Below the pieces are notes generated by a model. It was not told the DNA's origin. It saw nothing but the letters and a program-made list of their open reading frames with translations, and made no database searches. A stretch of 64,000 nucleotides of DNA from NCBI RefSeq assembly GCF_000002515.2, contig NC_006042.1, positions 1,860,001 to 1,924,000 on the forward strand. Reading direction: 5' to 3'. This DNA is from Kluyveromyces lactis (Eukaryota > Ascomycota > Saccharomycetes > Saccharomycetales > Saccharomycetaceae). The translations under genes and the position numbers were made by a program. Position 1 is the first letter of the stretch, and each line of letters begins with the position of its first letter. Shown here one piece after another: positions 44,852 through 54,451 of this stretch.

Positions 44852-45082
44852 CTATCCACCAGTTAAACTAGAATTCTCACAGACAAATTCTCTAAACAAA
44901 TTTCCTAGGTTCACGATGCTTATATAAGAACCGATGCGCAATGCTTTTTTTATCAGACTGTCTTCTTGTCTAGATAACAAACCACGAGAGTAGATCCTTA
45001 GAACAATTTTCTTAAATAGTAGAGGCTTGATTAACAATACTCTGGCTGATATTGGATGTGGACAGAACAGTTTCTTATTCAT
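44852..45082 (-). CDS. Possible small unknown protein (76 residues)
   Basis: An ATG-initiated frame with balanced composition: MNKKLFCPHPISARVLLIKP, a basic N-terminal half with Arg and Lys and no acidic residues before about residue 40, then SLIKKALRIGSYISIVNLGNLF. This composition would suit a mitochondrial targeting sequence or a small organellar protein, but I recognise no family. The Cbf1/Reb1 composite element at 45175-45205 is about 95-120 bp upstream, where a promoter for this frame would be expected, and it may instead, or also, serve PTI1. It might be spurious. Confidence 0.35.
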   Translation of the reverse strand: MNKKLFCPHPISARVLLIKPLLFKKIVLRIYSRGLLSRQEDSLIKKALRIGSYISIVNLGNLFREFVCENSSLTGG

Positions 45083-45476
45083 CAATCATATCTTTACGTT
45101 TTAACTTCGAAGGCTTCCTGATTTTCGATTTCATGTAAATCTAAGAAATACAAAACAAAAGAAACATCAGTTGGCACGTGATATATAATCAATTATTACC
45201 CGGATATTGTTCTTATATGAATGTTAACTTAAAAAGATTCTAAGCATCGTTAAAGACTAACGGCCATACTAATGAATTAAGAAATCTGCTGTCGACTAGA
45301 AAGAATGAATATGTAATTATGTATGTTCGTAACGATTCATTGTGAGGCAAAATAATACTAGTTACTAGACACCAGTCAGATATTTGCGATAACAAGTTTG
45401 CAATTTAGAGAATACATATATATATCGAAACGGTGAAATACTCTTAAGTTGGTTTCTAACTAAACACAGTCAAAGT
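45083..45476. other. PTI1 promoter region
   Basis: About 390 bp containing the composite element and a TATATATAT run at 45416-45424 near the PTI1 start. No other feature was seen. Confidence 0.55.
45175..45205 (+). promoter_or_regulatory. Composite Cbf1-type (CACGTGATAT) plus Reb1-type (ATTACCCGGAT) element, PTI1 side
   Basis: CACGTGATAT at 45175-45184, 10 bp of unrelated sequence, then ATTACCCGGAT at 45195-45205. It has the same halves, order, strand and spacing as at 6646-6676. It lies about 270 bp before the PTI1 ATG and about 95 bp upstream of the possible small minus-strand gene. Confidence 0.55.
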
Positions 45477-46721
45477 ATGCATGACCCACAGAAGGATCCT
45501 CGTACTAGGAAAAGCAGGCATGAACTGACCCCGCACAATCTTTCATCTACCATACGTTTTACTGACATACCTGCTCAGTGGAACAAGGATAACTTCACAT
45601 CTGTGATAACTGGTTCTGGATATATAGTTGACGTTAGAGAGAAATACGTGGATGAGGTCGAAGAAGCAGGAGAACGAGAAGGGGGAAAAGGAACTGGAGC
45701 TGGAGCTGGAGCTGGAAGTGAAAGAGGATGTCTTGAATGGGTAGATGTAGATTTCAGGGACTCTTCCTCCGCCAATAGGGCCCAAAATTCAATAAATAAG
45801 ATAAACCATTTCCCATGTAGGATGTCCATGGTGATTCCCAAAGATTGGAAAGAAAAGTTAGAGAAAATAGACCAACTGAAACCGTTAGAGTTCACAAGAG
45901 ACAATTTTCCCTGGGATTACAAATTAGAACTACCGTTTGAAATGGTAAGTGAGGTACCTTTACCAAGAAAGCCGTTGCCGGTGGTGCAACCAATAACAAG
46001 TGACGCAGGAAGCACACTATCCTCGGAGAATAACACTGCATCTACGAATGCTGCCTCGGATAACCTTGCCTCGAAGGCGAACGAGGCACCGGCACAGCAG
46101 ATAGAGATCCCAGAGATCTTAGCACGGGCATCAAAGCATCTACCAGCATACCAACCGGGCTCGATGACTGCACCGGATGTGGTATCTCAAAATCTATCGA
46201 AGATTCCTACGTTACAAATGATCGAGATTCTATCAAACTTGAAGATCTTAGCCAACCAGCATAACAAGAAGCCACAACTGGAACAATTCTTGAAGACTAA
46301 CATTGACTTAACGGTAGCTGTCACTCAGGCAATGCTAGAAATGGGGTTGATAAACTATCACGTGATATCAAATGTTCTAGGCCAAATGCAGGGCCAACAT
46401 TCTGTTGGACCCACGCCTGCCGCAGCCGCGCCTACAGTACCAACTCTGCCGCCAGTTCAACTACCTGAGCCGTCTGTACCCCAGACGGCTCAAGGCATTA
46501 ACAGCGGTGGTAACGGTACTGGTGGTGATATTACCACCACCGCTACAACCAACGCTGCCAACACCCCACAGCAGTTCAACGAGGCAAAACTTTCGCTACT
46601 GCCGCAAGATCAACAGAACATGATCAGAACTGCGCTTTCGATGCCCATAACGAACATAATGGCTCTTCCACCAGGCCAGCAACAACTAATACAGCAACTC
46701 AAAAACGACTACCTTCTATAG
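45477..46721 (+). CDS. PTI1: Pti1, cleavage and polyadenylation factor subunit (CstF-64 related)
   Basis: 414 residues (S. cerevisiae 425). Pti1 is a Rna15/CstF-64-like subunit of CPF acting in mRNA 3'-end formation and snoRNA termination. The N-terminus ELTPHNLSSTIRFTDIPAQWN is Pti1-specific and starts a diverged RRM (about 20-120) interrupted by a Glu/Gly/Ala-rich insertion (EEAGEREGGKGTGAGAGAG). The hinge domain is about 200-290 (ILARASKHLPAYQPGSM, NLSKIPTLQMIEILSNLKIL). A Pro/Ala/Thr linker leads to the C-terminal helical domain NEAKLSLLPQDQQNMIRTAL and LPPGQQQLIQQLK, the CstF-64/Rna15 C-terminal fold. A GAGCTG hexamer repeat encodes the GAGAGAG stretch. In S. cerevisiae it is YGR156W, so this is a junction relative to YLR260. 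Confidence 0.93.
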   Translation: MHDPQKDPRTRKSRHELTPHNLSSTIRFTDIPAQWNKDNFTSVITGSGYIVDVREKYVDEVEEAGEREGGKGTGAGAGAGSERGCLEWVDVDFRDSSSANRAQNSINKINHFPCRMSMVIPKDWKEKLEKIDQLKPLEFTRDNFPWDYKLELPFEMVSEVPLPRKPLPVVQPITSDAGSTLSSENNTASTNAASDNLASKANEAPAQQIEIPEILARASKHLPAYQPGSMTAPDVVSQNLSKIPTLQMIEILSNLKILANQHNKKPQLEQFLKTNIDLTVAVTQAMLEMGLINYHVISNVLGQMQGQHSVGPTPAAAAPTVPTLPPVQLPEPSVPQTAQGINSGGNGTGGDITTTATTNAANTPQQFNEAKLSLLPQDQQNMIRTALSMPITNIMALPPGQQQLIQQLKNDYLL

Positions 46722-47230
46722 ATAATAATAATAGCAATAACAAGAAAAATACATAGCACAATTCCTATCTCTTAGTCATCCATAATGGCTCGAAGGCTTT
46801 CTTTCTATCTATAGTGTATACCACCGTGTTTCCCAACCTAAAAGTTCCGCGCGCAAGTTTTCCTCTTTAACGACTTGGCTCATACAGGAAACTGAAAATG
46901 GAAAAAGCTGAAATAACCGACATTTCAAAACAGGAAGATGTCAAATGCATGCGGCGAAATGAAGGGAAACGAACGTCGAGGGAAATGTCTAAGGAAAGCG
47001 CAAAGGGAAAGAAATGCCGAAACGATTGGGCTACTATTCGAATGTTTTGGCGGTAGCTGCCGCCCTCCACAGCAACACGGAGCACTTTGTGTCAGGATCC
47101 TTTGGAGAGATTAGATAGATATTTGTTTATGTGCGTGTGTAAAAAGAAAAACTTGTCAAGTCCTCTCTTGCAGTAATCCGTTTCTGTTTTCAGTATGTTA
47201 TATCAGGTATCATCAGTGCCGATCTGAGCT

Positions 47231-47510
47231 GATAAGGAAGGAAGGAGGAAAGGAGGGAAGGAGGAAGAGAGGGCAGAAGAGGTTTCCGTCGCAGTTTCAC
47301 CGACCTATTCGTTAAAATACCTATTCGCTGCTCTTAATTTTTTGAATGGCGCGCGGATAATTACTACAGCGTAAAACACTGTGCTTATTGAGCTTAGAGA
47401 TCAATGAAAAAAAAGTGCTTATGAAATTAAAGCAAGGCGATTCTTAAAGGGAGCGCGGGACTATACAGATGAGGTGCACATGAATCATGGGAAAAAAAAT
47501 CGTATATAAA
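47231..47510 (+). promoter_or_regulatory. UGA1 promoter elements: GATA sites and TATA box
   Basis: GATAAG at 47231-47236 and GATAAT near 47356 fit GATA activators (Gln3/Gat1), which act on UGA genes in S. cerevisiae. TATATAAA at 47503-47510 is about 127 bp before the ATG. A clear Uga3 CCG/CGG dyad was not found. The control scheme is inferred from S. cerevisiae. Confidence 0.4.
47234..47273 (+). repeat. 40-nt polypurine (GGAA/GGA) tract
   Basis: An uninterrupted run of 40 purines built from AAGG and GGA units, overlapping the GATAAG site, about 360-400 bp upstream of UGA1. Such tracts can form triplex DNA and exclude nucleosomes. Confidence 0.8.
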
Positions 47511-47636
47511 TCCATGGGTAGATTGTTCTCTCTGAACTAGAGGAACCAGTTTCTATAATTTACATGTTGTTTGTAATTGTGTTTTTAGTTTACACCCAGT
47601 CCACAAGCACAGAGTAATCATTTGAATTAGGAAAAG

Positions 47637-49055
47637 ATGTCCGTTGCTGCTAAGTACTACCCAAACGAACCAACTGAACCAAAGGTCGTTACCTCAGAGA
47701 TTCCAGGTCCTGAGTCCAAGGCTAAGGTCGCTTCTCTAGGAGAAGTTTTCGATTCTAGACCAGCTTATTTCGTTGCTGATTATGCCAAGTCTTCTGGTAA
47801 CTACATCGTTGACGTTGACGGTAATAAATTCTTGGATGTTTACGCCCAAATTTCTTCCATTGCTCTAGGTTACAACAACCCAGCTTTGATTGAAGCTGCC
47901 AAGTCCGACAAAATGATTAGAGCTTTGGTTGACAGACCAGCTTTGGGTAACTTTCCAGGTGCTGATTTGGAAGATATCTTGAAGCAATTATTGAAATTTG
48001 CTCCAAAGGGTCAAAATAAAATTTGGTCCGGTCTTTCTGGTGCCGATGCCAATGAATTGGCATTCAAGGCCGCTTTCATGTACTACCGTCAACTACAAAG
48101 AGGTGGTCACGGTATTGACTTCTCTGAAGAAGAAAACAGCTCCGTTATGGAAAACACTTCTCCAGGTTCACCGCAATTGGCTGTCCTTTCTTTCAAGAAA
48201 GCTTTCCATGGTAGATTGTTTGCTTCTGGTTCATCTACTTGTTCCAAGCCAATCCACAAGTTGGATTTCCCAGCTTTCAACTGGCCTCATGGTGAATACC
48301 CAGTTTACAAATACCCATTGTCCGAAAATGAGGAAGAAAATAAGAAGGAAGATGACCGTTGTTTGGCCATCGTTGAAGATTTGATCAAGAGTTGGCCAAC
48401 TCCAGTCGCTGCTTTGATCATCGAACCTATTCAATCCGAAGGTGGTGACAACCACGCCTCCAAATACTTCTTGCAAAGCTTGAGAGATTTGACCTCCAAA
48501 TACAACGTCGTTTACATCATTGATGAAGTTCAAACTGGTGTCGGTGCTACTGGTAAGTTCTGGTGCCACGAATGGGCTGACATTCAACCACCAGTTGATT
48601 TGGTCACTTTCTCCAAGAAGTTCCAATCCGCTGGTTACTGGTTCCACGATGACAGATTCATTCCTAATAAGGCTTACAGACAATTCAACACCTGGTGTGG
48701 TGATCCAGCTAGAATGATTATTGCTGGTGCCATTGGTCAAGAAATCGTAGACAACAACTTGGTAGATCAATGTGCTCGTGTCGGTGATTACTTGTTCGAA
48801 AAGTTGGAAAAATTGCAAGCAAAATACCCAACCAGATTGATCAACTTGAGAGGTAAGAACCGTGGTACATTTATCGCTTTTGATTTGGAAACTTCGGCTG
48901 AAAGAGACCAGCTATTGAAGCTCTTGAAGAGCAATGGCTGCAACGTCGGTGGTTGTGCTGAAAAGTCTGTTAGACTAAGACCATCCTTAACTTTCGAAGA
49001 AAAGCATGCTGACATCTTTGTCGATGCTTTGGAAAAGTCTATTGGCCAACTATAA
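47637..49055 (+). CDS. UGA1: 4-aminobutyrate aminotransferase Uga1
   Basis: A PLP-dependent class III aminotransferase that converts GABA and 2-oxoglutarate to succinate semialdehyde and glutamate in GABA catabolism; 472 residues (S. cerevisiae 471). The cofactor-binding block IIDEVQTGVGATGKFW is near residues 296-311. The Schiff-base lysine is Lys327 in LVTFSKKFQSAGYWF. The substrate-side segment FNTWCGDPARM and the N-terminal YAQISSIALGYNNPAL are family-typical. Strong codon bias points to high expression. The Cys-rich ending NVGGCAEKSVRLRPSL is normal for the family. Confidence 0.97.
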   Translation: MSVAAKYYPNEPTEPKVVTSEIPGPESKAKVASLGEVFDSRPAYFVADYAKSSGNYIVDVDGNKFLDVYAQISSIALGYNNPALIEAAKSDKMIRALVDRPALGNFPGADLEDILKQLLKFAPKGQNKIWSGLSGADANELAFKAAFMYYRQLQRGGHGIDFSEEENSSVMENTSPGSPQLAVLSFKKAFHGRLFASGSSTCSKPIHKLDFPAFNWPHGEYPVYKYPLSENEEENKKEDDRCLAIVEDLIKSWPTPVAALIIEPIQSEGGDNHASKYFLQSLRDLTSKYNVVYIIDEVQTGVGATGKFWCHEWADIQPPVDLVTFSKKFQSAGYWFHDDRFIPNKAYRQFNTWCGDPARMIIAGAIGQEIVDNNLVDQCARVGDYLFEKLEKLQAKYPTRLINLRGKNRGTFIAFDLETSAERDQLLKLLKSNGCNVGGCAEKSVRLRPSLTFEEKHADIFVDALEKSIGQL

Positions 49056-49450
49056 AATACTGTTCTTTCAGTTCCTCATCAGAACATGTATCAAACCCCA
49101 CACGATTAGTGTATTCTTACGTAAATAGAAGTTATTTATAAGAACGCCTCATAATTATATAAAATGTGACTATAATTATTATGACAGAACGGATTTTGCT
49201 TCATACAAATACATGGCAGTTTTTCAACGAGCCAAAGCTTCTTTGACATTCAAGTATGCATGAACCTTATTTTTCTAATGGACAAGTTTTTCACTGATAA
49301 AGTCAAAGTGAAAAAATGAAAACCAATTATGATGGATCGTAAGCAGTTCCAACAACATGAAGAGAGGAAAGTTCAGTATGGCAATACGATAAAAATACAG
49401 CTCTTACTAATAGATAGATAAAAACGAGAATCATCAATTAGAAAACTAAT
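49056..49450. other. Intergenic region between UGA1 and the YER134C-type phosphatase
   Basis: About 395 bp between same-strand genes, A/T-rich. Nothing was recognised. Confidence 0.55.
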
Positions 49451-49990
49451 ATGACTGCATACCCTGATGTTGCGGCCTGGGATCTTGACTACACAGTCTG
49501 GCCTTGTTTTTGCGATACACATATCAGTCCTCCATTAAGGCCCGAAACAAATGTGGATGGCGAAGTGCTGGAGCTGGTCGATTCGCATGGCTATAAAGTG
49601 TCGTTATATAAGGAGATACCACGGATAATAAATGATTTAAAGGCGCATAATGTAAAACTGCTCAGTGCATCTCGTACGTGGGCTCCTGAAATTGCCATTG
49701 AGATGTTGAAGCTCTTCAAAATTAAGATGAACGGTGAAATAGTCAGTCTTTACTCCGTTTTTGACGACTTTAACTGGGGGGACCATCCAAAGATTAACCA
49801 TATTAGGAGTGGTATTAAGACCGTGTATGGCAAGGACAGTCTAAATCAACTGAAAGTATGTTTATTTGACGACGAGAGTCGCAATAGGGATGTCGAAAAA
49901 TATGGTATAAAATATCTACATGTTAAGGATCCTGTTGAAGGACCTTCTTGGAAGATGTATAAAAATTATCTAGAAAGTCTAGATAGCTGA
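49451..49990 (+). CDS. YER134C: Magnesium-dependent acid phosphatase (MDP-1 type, YER134C)
   Basis: 179 residues (S. cerevisiae YER134C 178). A HAD-superfamily phosphatase of the MDP-1 family. The nucleophile motif is DLDYT, with Asp11 and acid/base Asp13 (AAWDLDYTVWPCFCDTH). Motif II is LLSASRTWAPEIA and motif III/IV is VCLFDDESRNRDVEKYG. MDP-1 enzymes act on protein tyrosine phosphates or glycated and sugar phosphates in vitro; the natural substrate in yeast is uncertain. It is a YER gene next to a YGR gene, so a rearrangement relative to S. cerevisiae lies here, just before tRNA-His. Confidence 0.94.
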   Translation: MTAYPDVAAWDLDYTVWPCFCDTHISPPLRPETNVDGEVLELVDSHGYKVSLYKEIPRIINDLKAHNVKLLSASRTWAPEIAIEMLKLFKIKMNGEIVSLYSVFDDFNWGDHPKINHIRSGIKTVYGKDSLNQLKVCLFDDESRNRDVEKYGIKYLHVKDPVEGPSWKMYKNYLESLDS

Positions 49991-50095
49991 TAATATATTT
50001 AAGGTAAGGACGTTACATGTTATTACCGGCTTATTAAAGGCCAAGCATTTTGAAATCCAAGTTGCCGAATATAATAGTCGACAAGCAAAAAAGAA

Positions 50096-50167
50096 TGCCA
50101 CCTCCAGGAATCGAACCTGGGTTTCATCGGCCACAACGATGTGTAATAACCCCTATACTAAGATGGC
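50096..50167 (-). tRNA. tRNA-His (anticodon GTG)
   Basis: A 72-nt minus-strand cloverleaf without an intron. The acceptor strand GCCATCT pairs with AGGTGGC (one G-U) and the discriminator is A. The anticodon loop TTGTGGC has GTG, and the T arm is CCAGGTTCGATTCCTGG. The encoded 5' end begins at the normal +1 position; G-1 is added after transcription in eukaryotes. The minus-strand T run beyond the 3' end (TTTTTTGC, near 50087-50092) is the terminator. Confidence 0.96.
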
Positions 50168-53100
50168 CGAATTCATTGAAAGTTGAAGTTAGGTCGCCAT
50201 TATACTGTATAACTGTCATCAGCTATCTTAGTTACTATGCTCTTTGCGTAGCTTGTCTTTTATCATCATAACCAGAATAAGATCGTCGAATATGGACTTC
50301 TCCTCACCTATAGCAGTTGCACTCATGAAGTGAAAGTTACTCTTTCAAACGGCGCAGTCACGTGAAGGAGTGTCCTCAAAGAAGGGACGCAAAATTGCGG
50401 TACCTTCGTATTTACCGGCCGAGATGATCCTTTTTCATACGATTGCAAATATTCCAAAATAAATGCACAATTTCAGGAACGTGATAACCTGTTGAACGAT
50501 GTGATCGGTTGGTTTTCACGTTACTTTGGTACGTTGGATCAACGCTAAACCAAAAAGTAAACCTGGCCTGCTCGCTCCCTATGCAACAACAGCCTATTGC
50601 AAAGGTAAATCCTTAATGAAAGCAAGTTTTGAAACACTAGGCGCGATGCCTGGCATTTACAAGAATGAATTCTTTCCCTTATTTACTCTCTTACGTTGAG
50701 CGTTTTCGGATATTGTCTTCGAAACCATTGGTATGATTTTCATAACCTTGTTAAACTGCAGATCAAGCGAAAATCTCAAACAATGTACAAAAAATGTACA
50801 ACAATGAGGCAGCGAGATGAAAGGAAGTTTGACGAATATTCTTGGTGGAAAACTTCTTCCAGCATTTTACATCAAATCAATGACGGTTTCGATTCTCGCA
50901 TATGTTTCGTAAATTTTACTCCGTACTTTCTTTGGCAGTACCAAAGAGACGCGATGTTATGAAACTAAAACTTGAAAAAAAAAAAAAAGAAAGGATGCAT
51001 ACTTCATATTAAAGAAAACCATGAGCTTTGAGAATGTAGTTCAATGTACTGCAAGAGCTTTACATCATTGAAAAGGATTGTCATCAGTTGTCATAGGGGA
51101 AATGATAGCAAAAAATCCTAGTAACGAAGAGAGAAGCTTGTTTGGAGGTGCGAAAGGCGCCACTCGAGTGGGATGTAAGAGGGAACAACCCGAGTGTTTT
51201 ACATTAGAGAAAACAGTTTATACGCAGATGATGAATTTATGATGGATGGTAGTTGCTGTTATTGCAGAATTCGATCTTCGTGCCGCCTTTCATTTGGTCC
51301 GATGGCTACAACTAATTAAATTAAAACACAGCTCACACAGTTCTCTTTGTGGGAAGTTAATCCGAAACAGAGAATATTCCGTCGATTGCCCCTTTGGATT
51401 GTCGACTTAGGGTAACAAGGGAAGAACAATGGCATTCGGAATTTCGATAAAGATGCGGGTTCCGTTAATTCTTAATGCCGTTTGAAGCACACTACCTGAA
51501 TCTTCTTGAGAATATTGTATTATAATTAGAAGGAAAGAGAAATGCACGATTTCATCCCTCTTTGTTTCACTACAGAATTGTATAGAGCCAGCAACTGTTA
51601 AAAGTGGGAAGCAGGTTTGGAGTATATACAGAAAATGTTCGATAAAGAGCGGCCTTCTAACAATTTTATAACCTTTTCACTTCGTCACCGTACCGCCACG
51701 CAACCAGAAAAATTATGTAGTGAAAGAAAGGTCCAGCCCAAGGTTTCACTCCATTTTCTTCCCATTGGGAATGAGTCTCTGGTCAAGGCCACTTTGCATT
51801 CACAGTATTGATTCCCCCGCGATCTGACGGAGGAAAGATTGTCGAGAAACGTGGAACCTTCCAATTTTAAAAAAAACACTTCCGTTCACACGTTTCTCGT
51901 GCATTATGACACAGCTGCGGTCATTTCTGGGTGGCGCTGTTTTTGTTCACTACTTCGTGATTACCTTGTGCAATTTTACTATGCTCTAAGACCGGAATTG
52001 TGGAAATCTATCCATACCCGATTGTCCAATCCATTGACCATTGTTTTCTGAGCAAATCCGCAGCATTGTCGGTAATGGCTTAATTTGCCTGTTGCAGAAA
52101 TATTGTCTCAATTTTACTGGCCAATTTCTTGTGGGATCCCTAATCAAGTAATGGATTGTTAAGGTTGCGGTGTAAATGCGTGCCTTCATTTCTTGTTGCT
52201 TGTCTTGGTTTTTTTTTATTATTTGTTCGGATTCCAGCTGTACGAGTTCTCTTTGTTATGGAAAATAACAAAGTACATGTCCATAGGTACAGATAGAACC
52301 TAGATTTCGTGTCCAGTTTCAACTCTAACAGTGAAAAGTTCGTTCAAGAATTATGGAAGCGCGCCCCCTAGCTGAGGTACAAAAAAAGAAAAACATATTA
52401 GTGCCTTCAGTCAGAAAGGTGTGCAGCCAGACAATTAAATGTTTCAAGGAACAATGGTATCAATAAATACAATGCCATCCGCTTTCAGATTATTATGCAC
52501 AAATTCTTGTCATACGTATTTACCAGGCGCTTTTATTCTTATTTCACAGAATCGAATTTCAAACAACGCTAAGTTTCTGATTACGGATGCAAAGCTCTCC
52601 CTGCTGTACTGCACTTGTATCTAGACTATCTATTGATCTTGGACTTGTCACAAATGTTCTTCGGGATGCACGTACGGAATGGTTTCACGTTTGTGTTTTG
52701 AAGATTTTAATGCTTGTTATTCAGTGGATTTCTTTCACTGTGATGAATGTTTGATAAAGAAGACACGAGATAGAACACTTACAGCACTGCATAAGCATAC
52801 AAACAAAGTAGCAGACAGAACTTATGAATAGTGTTGGACTGTCTAGATGAGGCTGAAGATAATATATTTCTTTTCAGATATGAGACGTACTCATTTTTTT
52901 CCATGCTTAATGAAACCCACCATTAAAGTGGATTTCATGGGAAAGTTTCGACCTTGGCTTCTTGCTTGAAACGTAGTACGGTAAGGATCGAATCGTCTTT
53001 CACATTTGTGTGCTTTAATTATGAGAGATTTCTGGAAAAGGGTGGCATTCATCAATATGAAGTCCAATCAAGGATGAGAAAAATGTTGGCAAAAATAGAA

Positions 53101-54451
53101 TTTATTAGAAACGGTAACAGCAGTATCTAACGTGTACCTTTTGGTACTCAGGCTTCTTTTGTTGCTGGTGTCTATGGGCTTTCGCTTCAACCCTAATAAA
53201 CTTTTGCTAGTTTACAAGTCTATTTTCCTTCAACCTCACGTACAAGCAGCGTACACACATATTACTGTTTCTTTTCTAATCCGCTCTAGCGAGTGTTATG
53301 CACTGGATTATCAATTTTTCCGTCTATCATTTGCCAGTCTTTATCTAGCCAGTTGGCTATCCATTAATCCCTTCTACGTGCAACAGTTTAAAGTGGAGAG
53401 CATTTCCGCACTTTTTACCGGTTGTTCGTGTGATGGTGAAGTTTCTGTTGCCCTCTCTCCTTGCGAGAACACCTCAAAAAGCTCGAAGGCATATACATGT
53501 ATCGTAGATCGTTCTCATTCTGTTGTTTCTTCTCTTTCCAGGTTTTGGTACAGACTATTTGCAAACTAAATAAAATTCCAAGCCTTCTTGCAAGAAAGAT
53601 CTACCGGAGTTTACACAGTTGTTACTCTGTTATGAGTTTTGTTCTCTTGTTTCATTTCAAAAATGCAAACCGCTGCCGTACTGACCAACGGTTTATCAAT
53701 GCTATTGGGGGGGGACACTTTTTCAATTATCTTGATTTGCAACGGAAGATCCAACATCGTACAATCCGTGCGCACGGTACATGCAAAAAGAAAAAAAAGA
53801 AAGATAATTATAGCTAGAGAAAATCCAGACGAGGTATTCGTAATTTGCTAAATATCAGGTAGAATGTCTTTATTTAGTACACAGCAGCCAGAAATAAGAC
53901 ATCTGAAATCCGTTTTAACAGAATGGCTCTGCAGTTGCAACTTTTCTATATCGGGGTTTAAAAAATGGAGTTTGACTTGCAAAGGTAAAGTACTTTCCAA
54001 ATTACAGATGAACTCGATGCGTATTAGAGGAGCCTTATCAGTGTTGATCTTAAAATAATGTTGTCGAGCCGTTAAACTGTGGAAGTATTTTGTGAATTAA
54101 ACGATAATGATACATACCAACGGATGCATACCCCCGATATTTCAATTAATATCTTTTAGGTGATATGATCTCTTAGGTGGAAGCGGAGATATAAATCAAA
54201 AACTAATAACTAGGTAGAGAGCAAACGTAATTAGGCGAAGAAAACAGCCTGTATATGTTGAAGGAAAAGAAAAGAATTAATGCGGTTTCAATTTTGCCAT
54301 TAGTGCTTGCTGCAAAGATCGGAAGAGAATGATAACATGCTGGAGCCATAAACAAAGAAAACTGGTGAAGTGCACAGTTTGAATTTTGTAAGGGCTAGAA
54401 TTGAATTAGTGGGAGTCCGACTGAGGTGAACCCGTCAAACAGAGATGAGAA
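50168..54451. other. 4.3-kb gap without a recognisable gene
   Basis: No open frame here starts at an ATG and also looks like a protein; the longest (145 residues at 53132) begins at GTG and is Leu/Ser-rich. Features seen are CACGTG in GTCACGTGA near 50359-50367, an A14 run near 50975, STRE-like AGGGG near 51096 and CCCCT near 51389, and a G8 run at 53707-53714. I found no tRNA, snRNA or telomerase-RNA landmarks. It may be a long promoter or 3' region for the zinc-finger gene, may hold unannotated noncoding RNAs, or may be remains of lost genes. Confidence 0.5.
53707..53714 (+). repeat. G8 homopolymer
   Basis: Eight consecutive G residues in otherwise A/T-rich sequence. Such runs are rare in these genomes and prone to length error or polymorphism. 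Confidence 0.8.

Larger units (their letters stand above)
46722..47636. other. UGA1 promoter region
   Basis: About 915 bp. It holds GATAAG at 47231-47236 and GATAAT near 47356 (GATA-factor sites used in nitrogen catabolite control), a 40-nt purine tract (47234-47273) and a TATATAAA box at 47503-47510. No gene was seen. Confidence 0.6.

Noticed and set aside
49345-49375. TTCCAACAACA as the end of an LTR
   Set aside because: No matching TGTTG end, target duplication or internal LTR features within several hundred bp.
50355-50445. CACGTG in GTCACGTGA as a centromere CDEI
   Set aside because: No A/T-rich CDEII of about 80-170 bp follows, and no TTCCGAA-type CDEIII with its left arm is nearby.
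51227-51320. ATGATGA as box C of a snoRNA
   Set aside because: No CTGA box D occurs within the usual distance.
51430-51450. ATTCCGAAT on the minus strand as a CDEIII
   Set aside because: Flanks do not match the consensus, and there is no CDEI partner.
52740-52853. Box C (GTGATGA) and box D (CTGA) pair as a C/D snoRNA
   Set aside because: The flanking bases do not form a terminal stem, and no C'/D' boxes or recognisable rRNA guide were seen.
53132-53569. 145-codon open frame as a gene
   Set aside because: Starts at GTG, has a Leu/Ser-rich random-looking composition, and two other overlapping frames are equally open.
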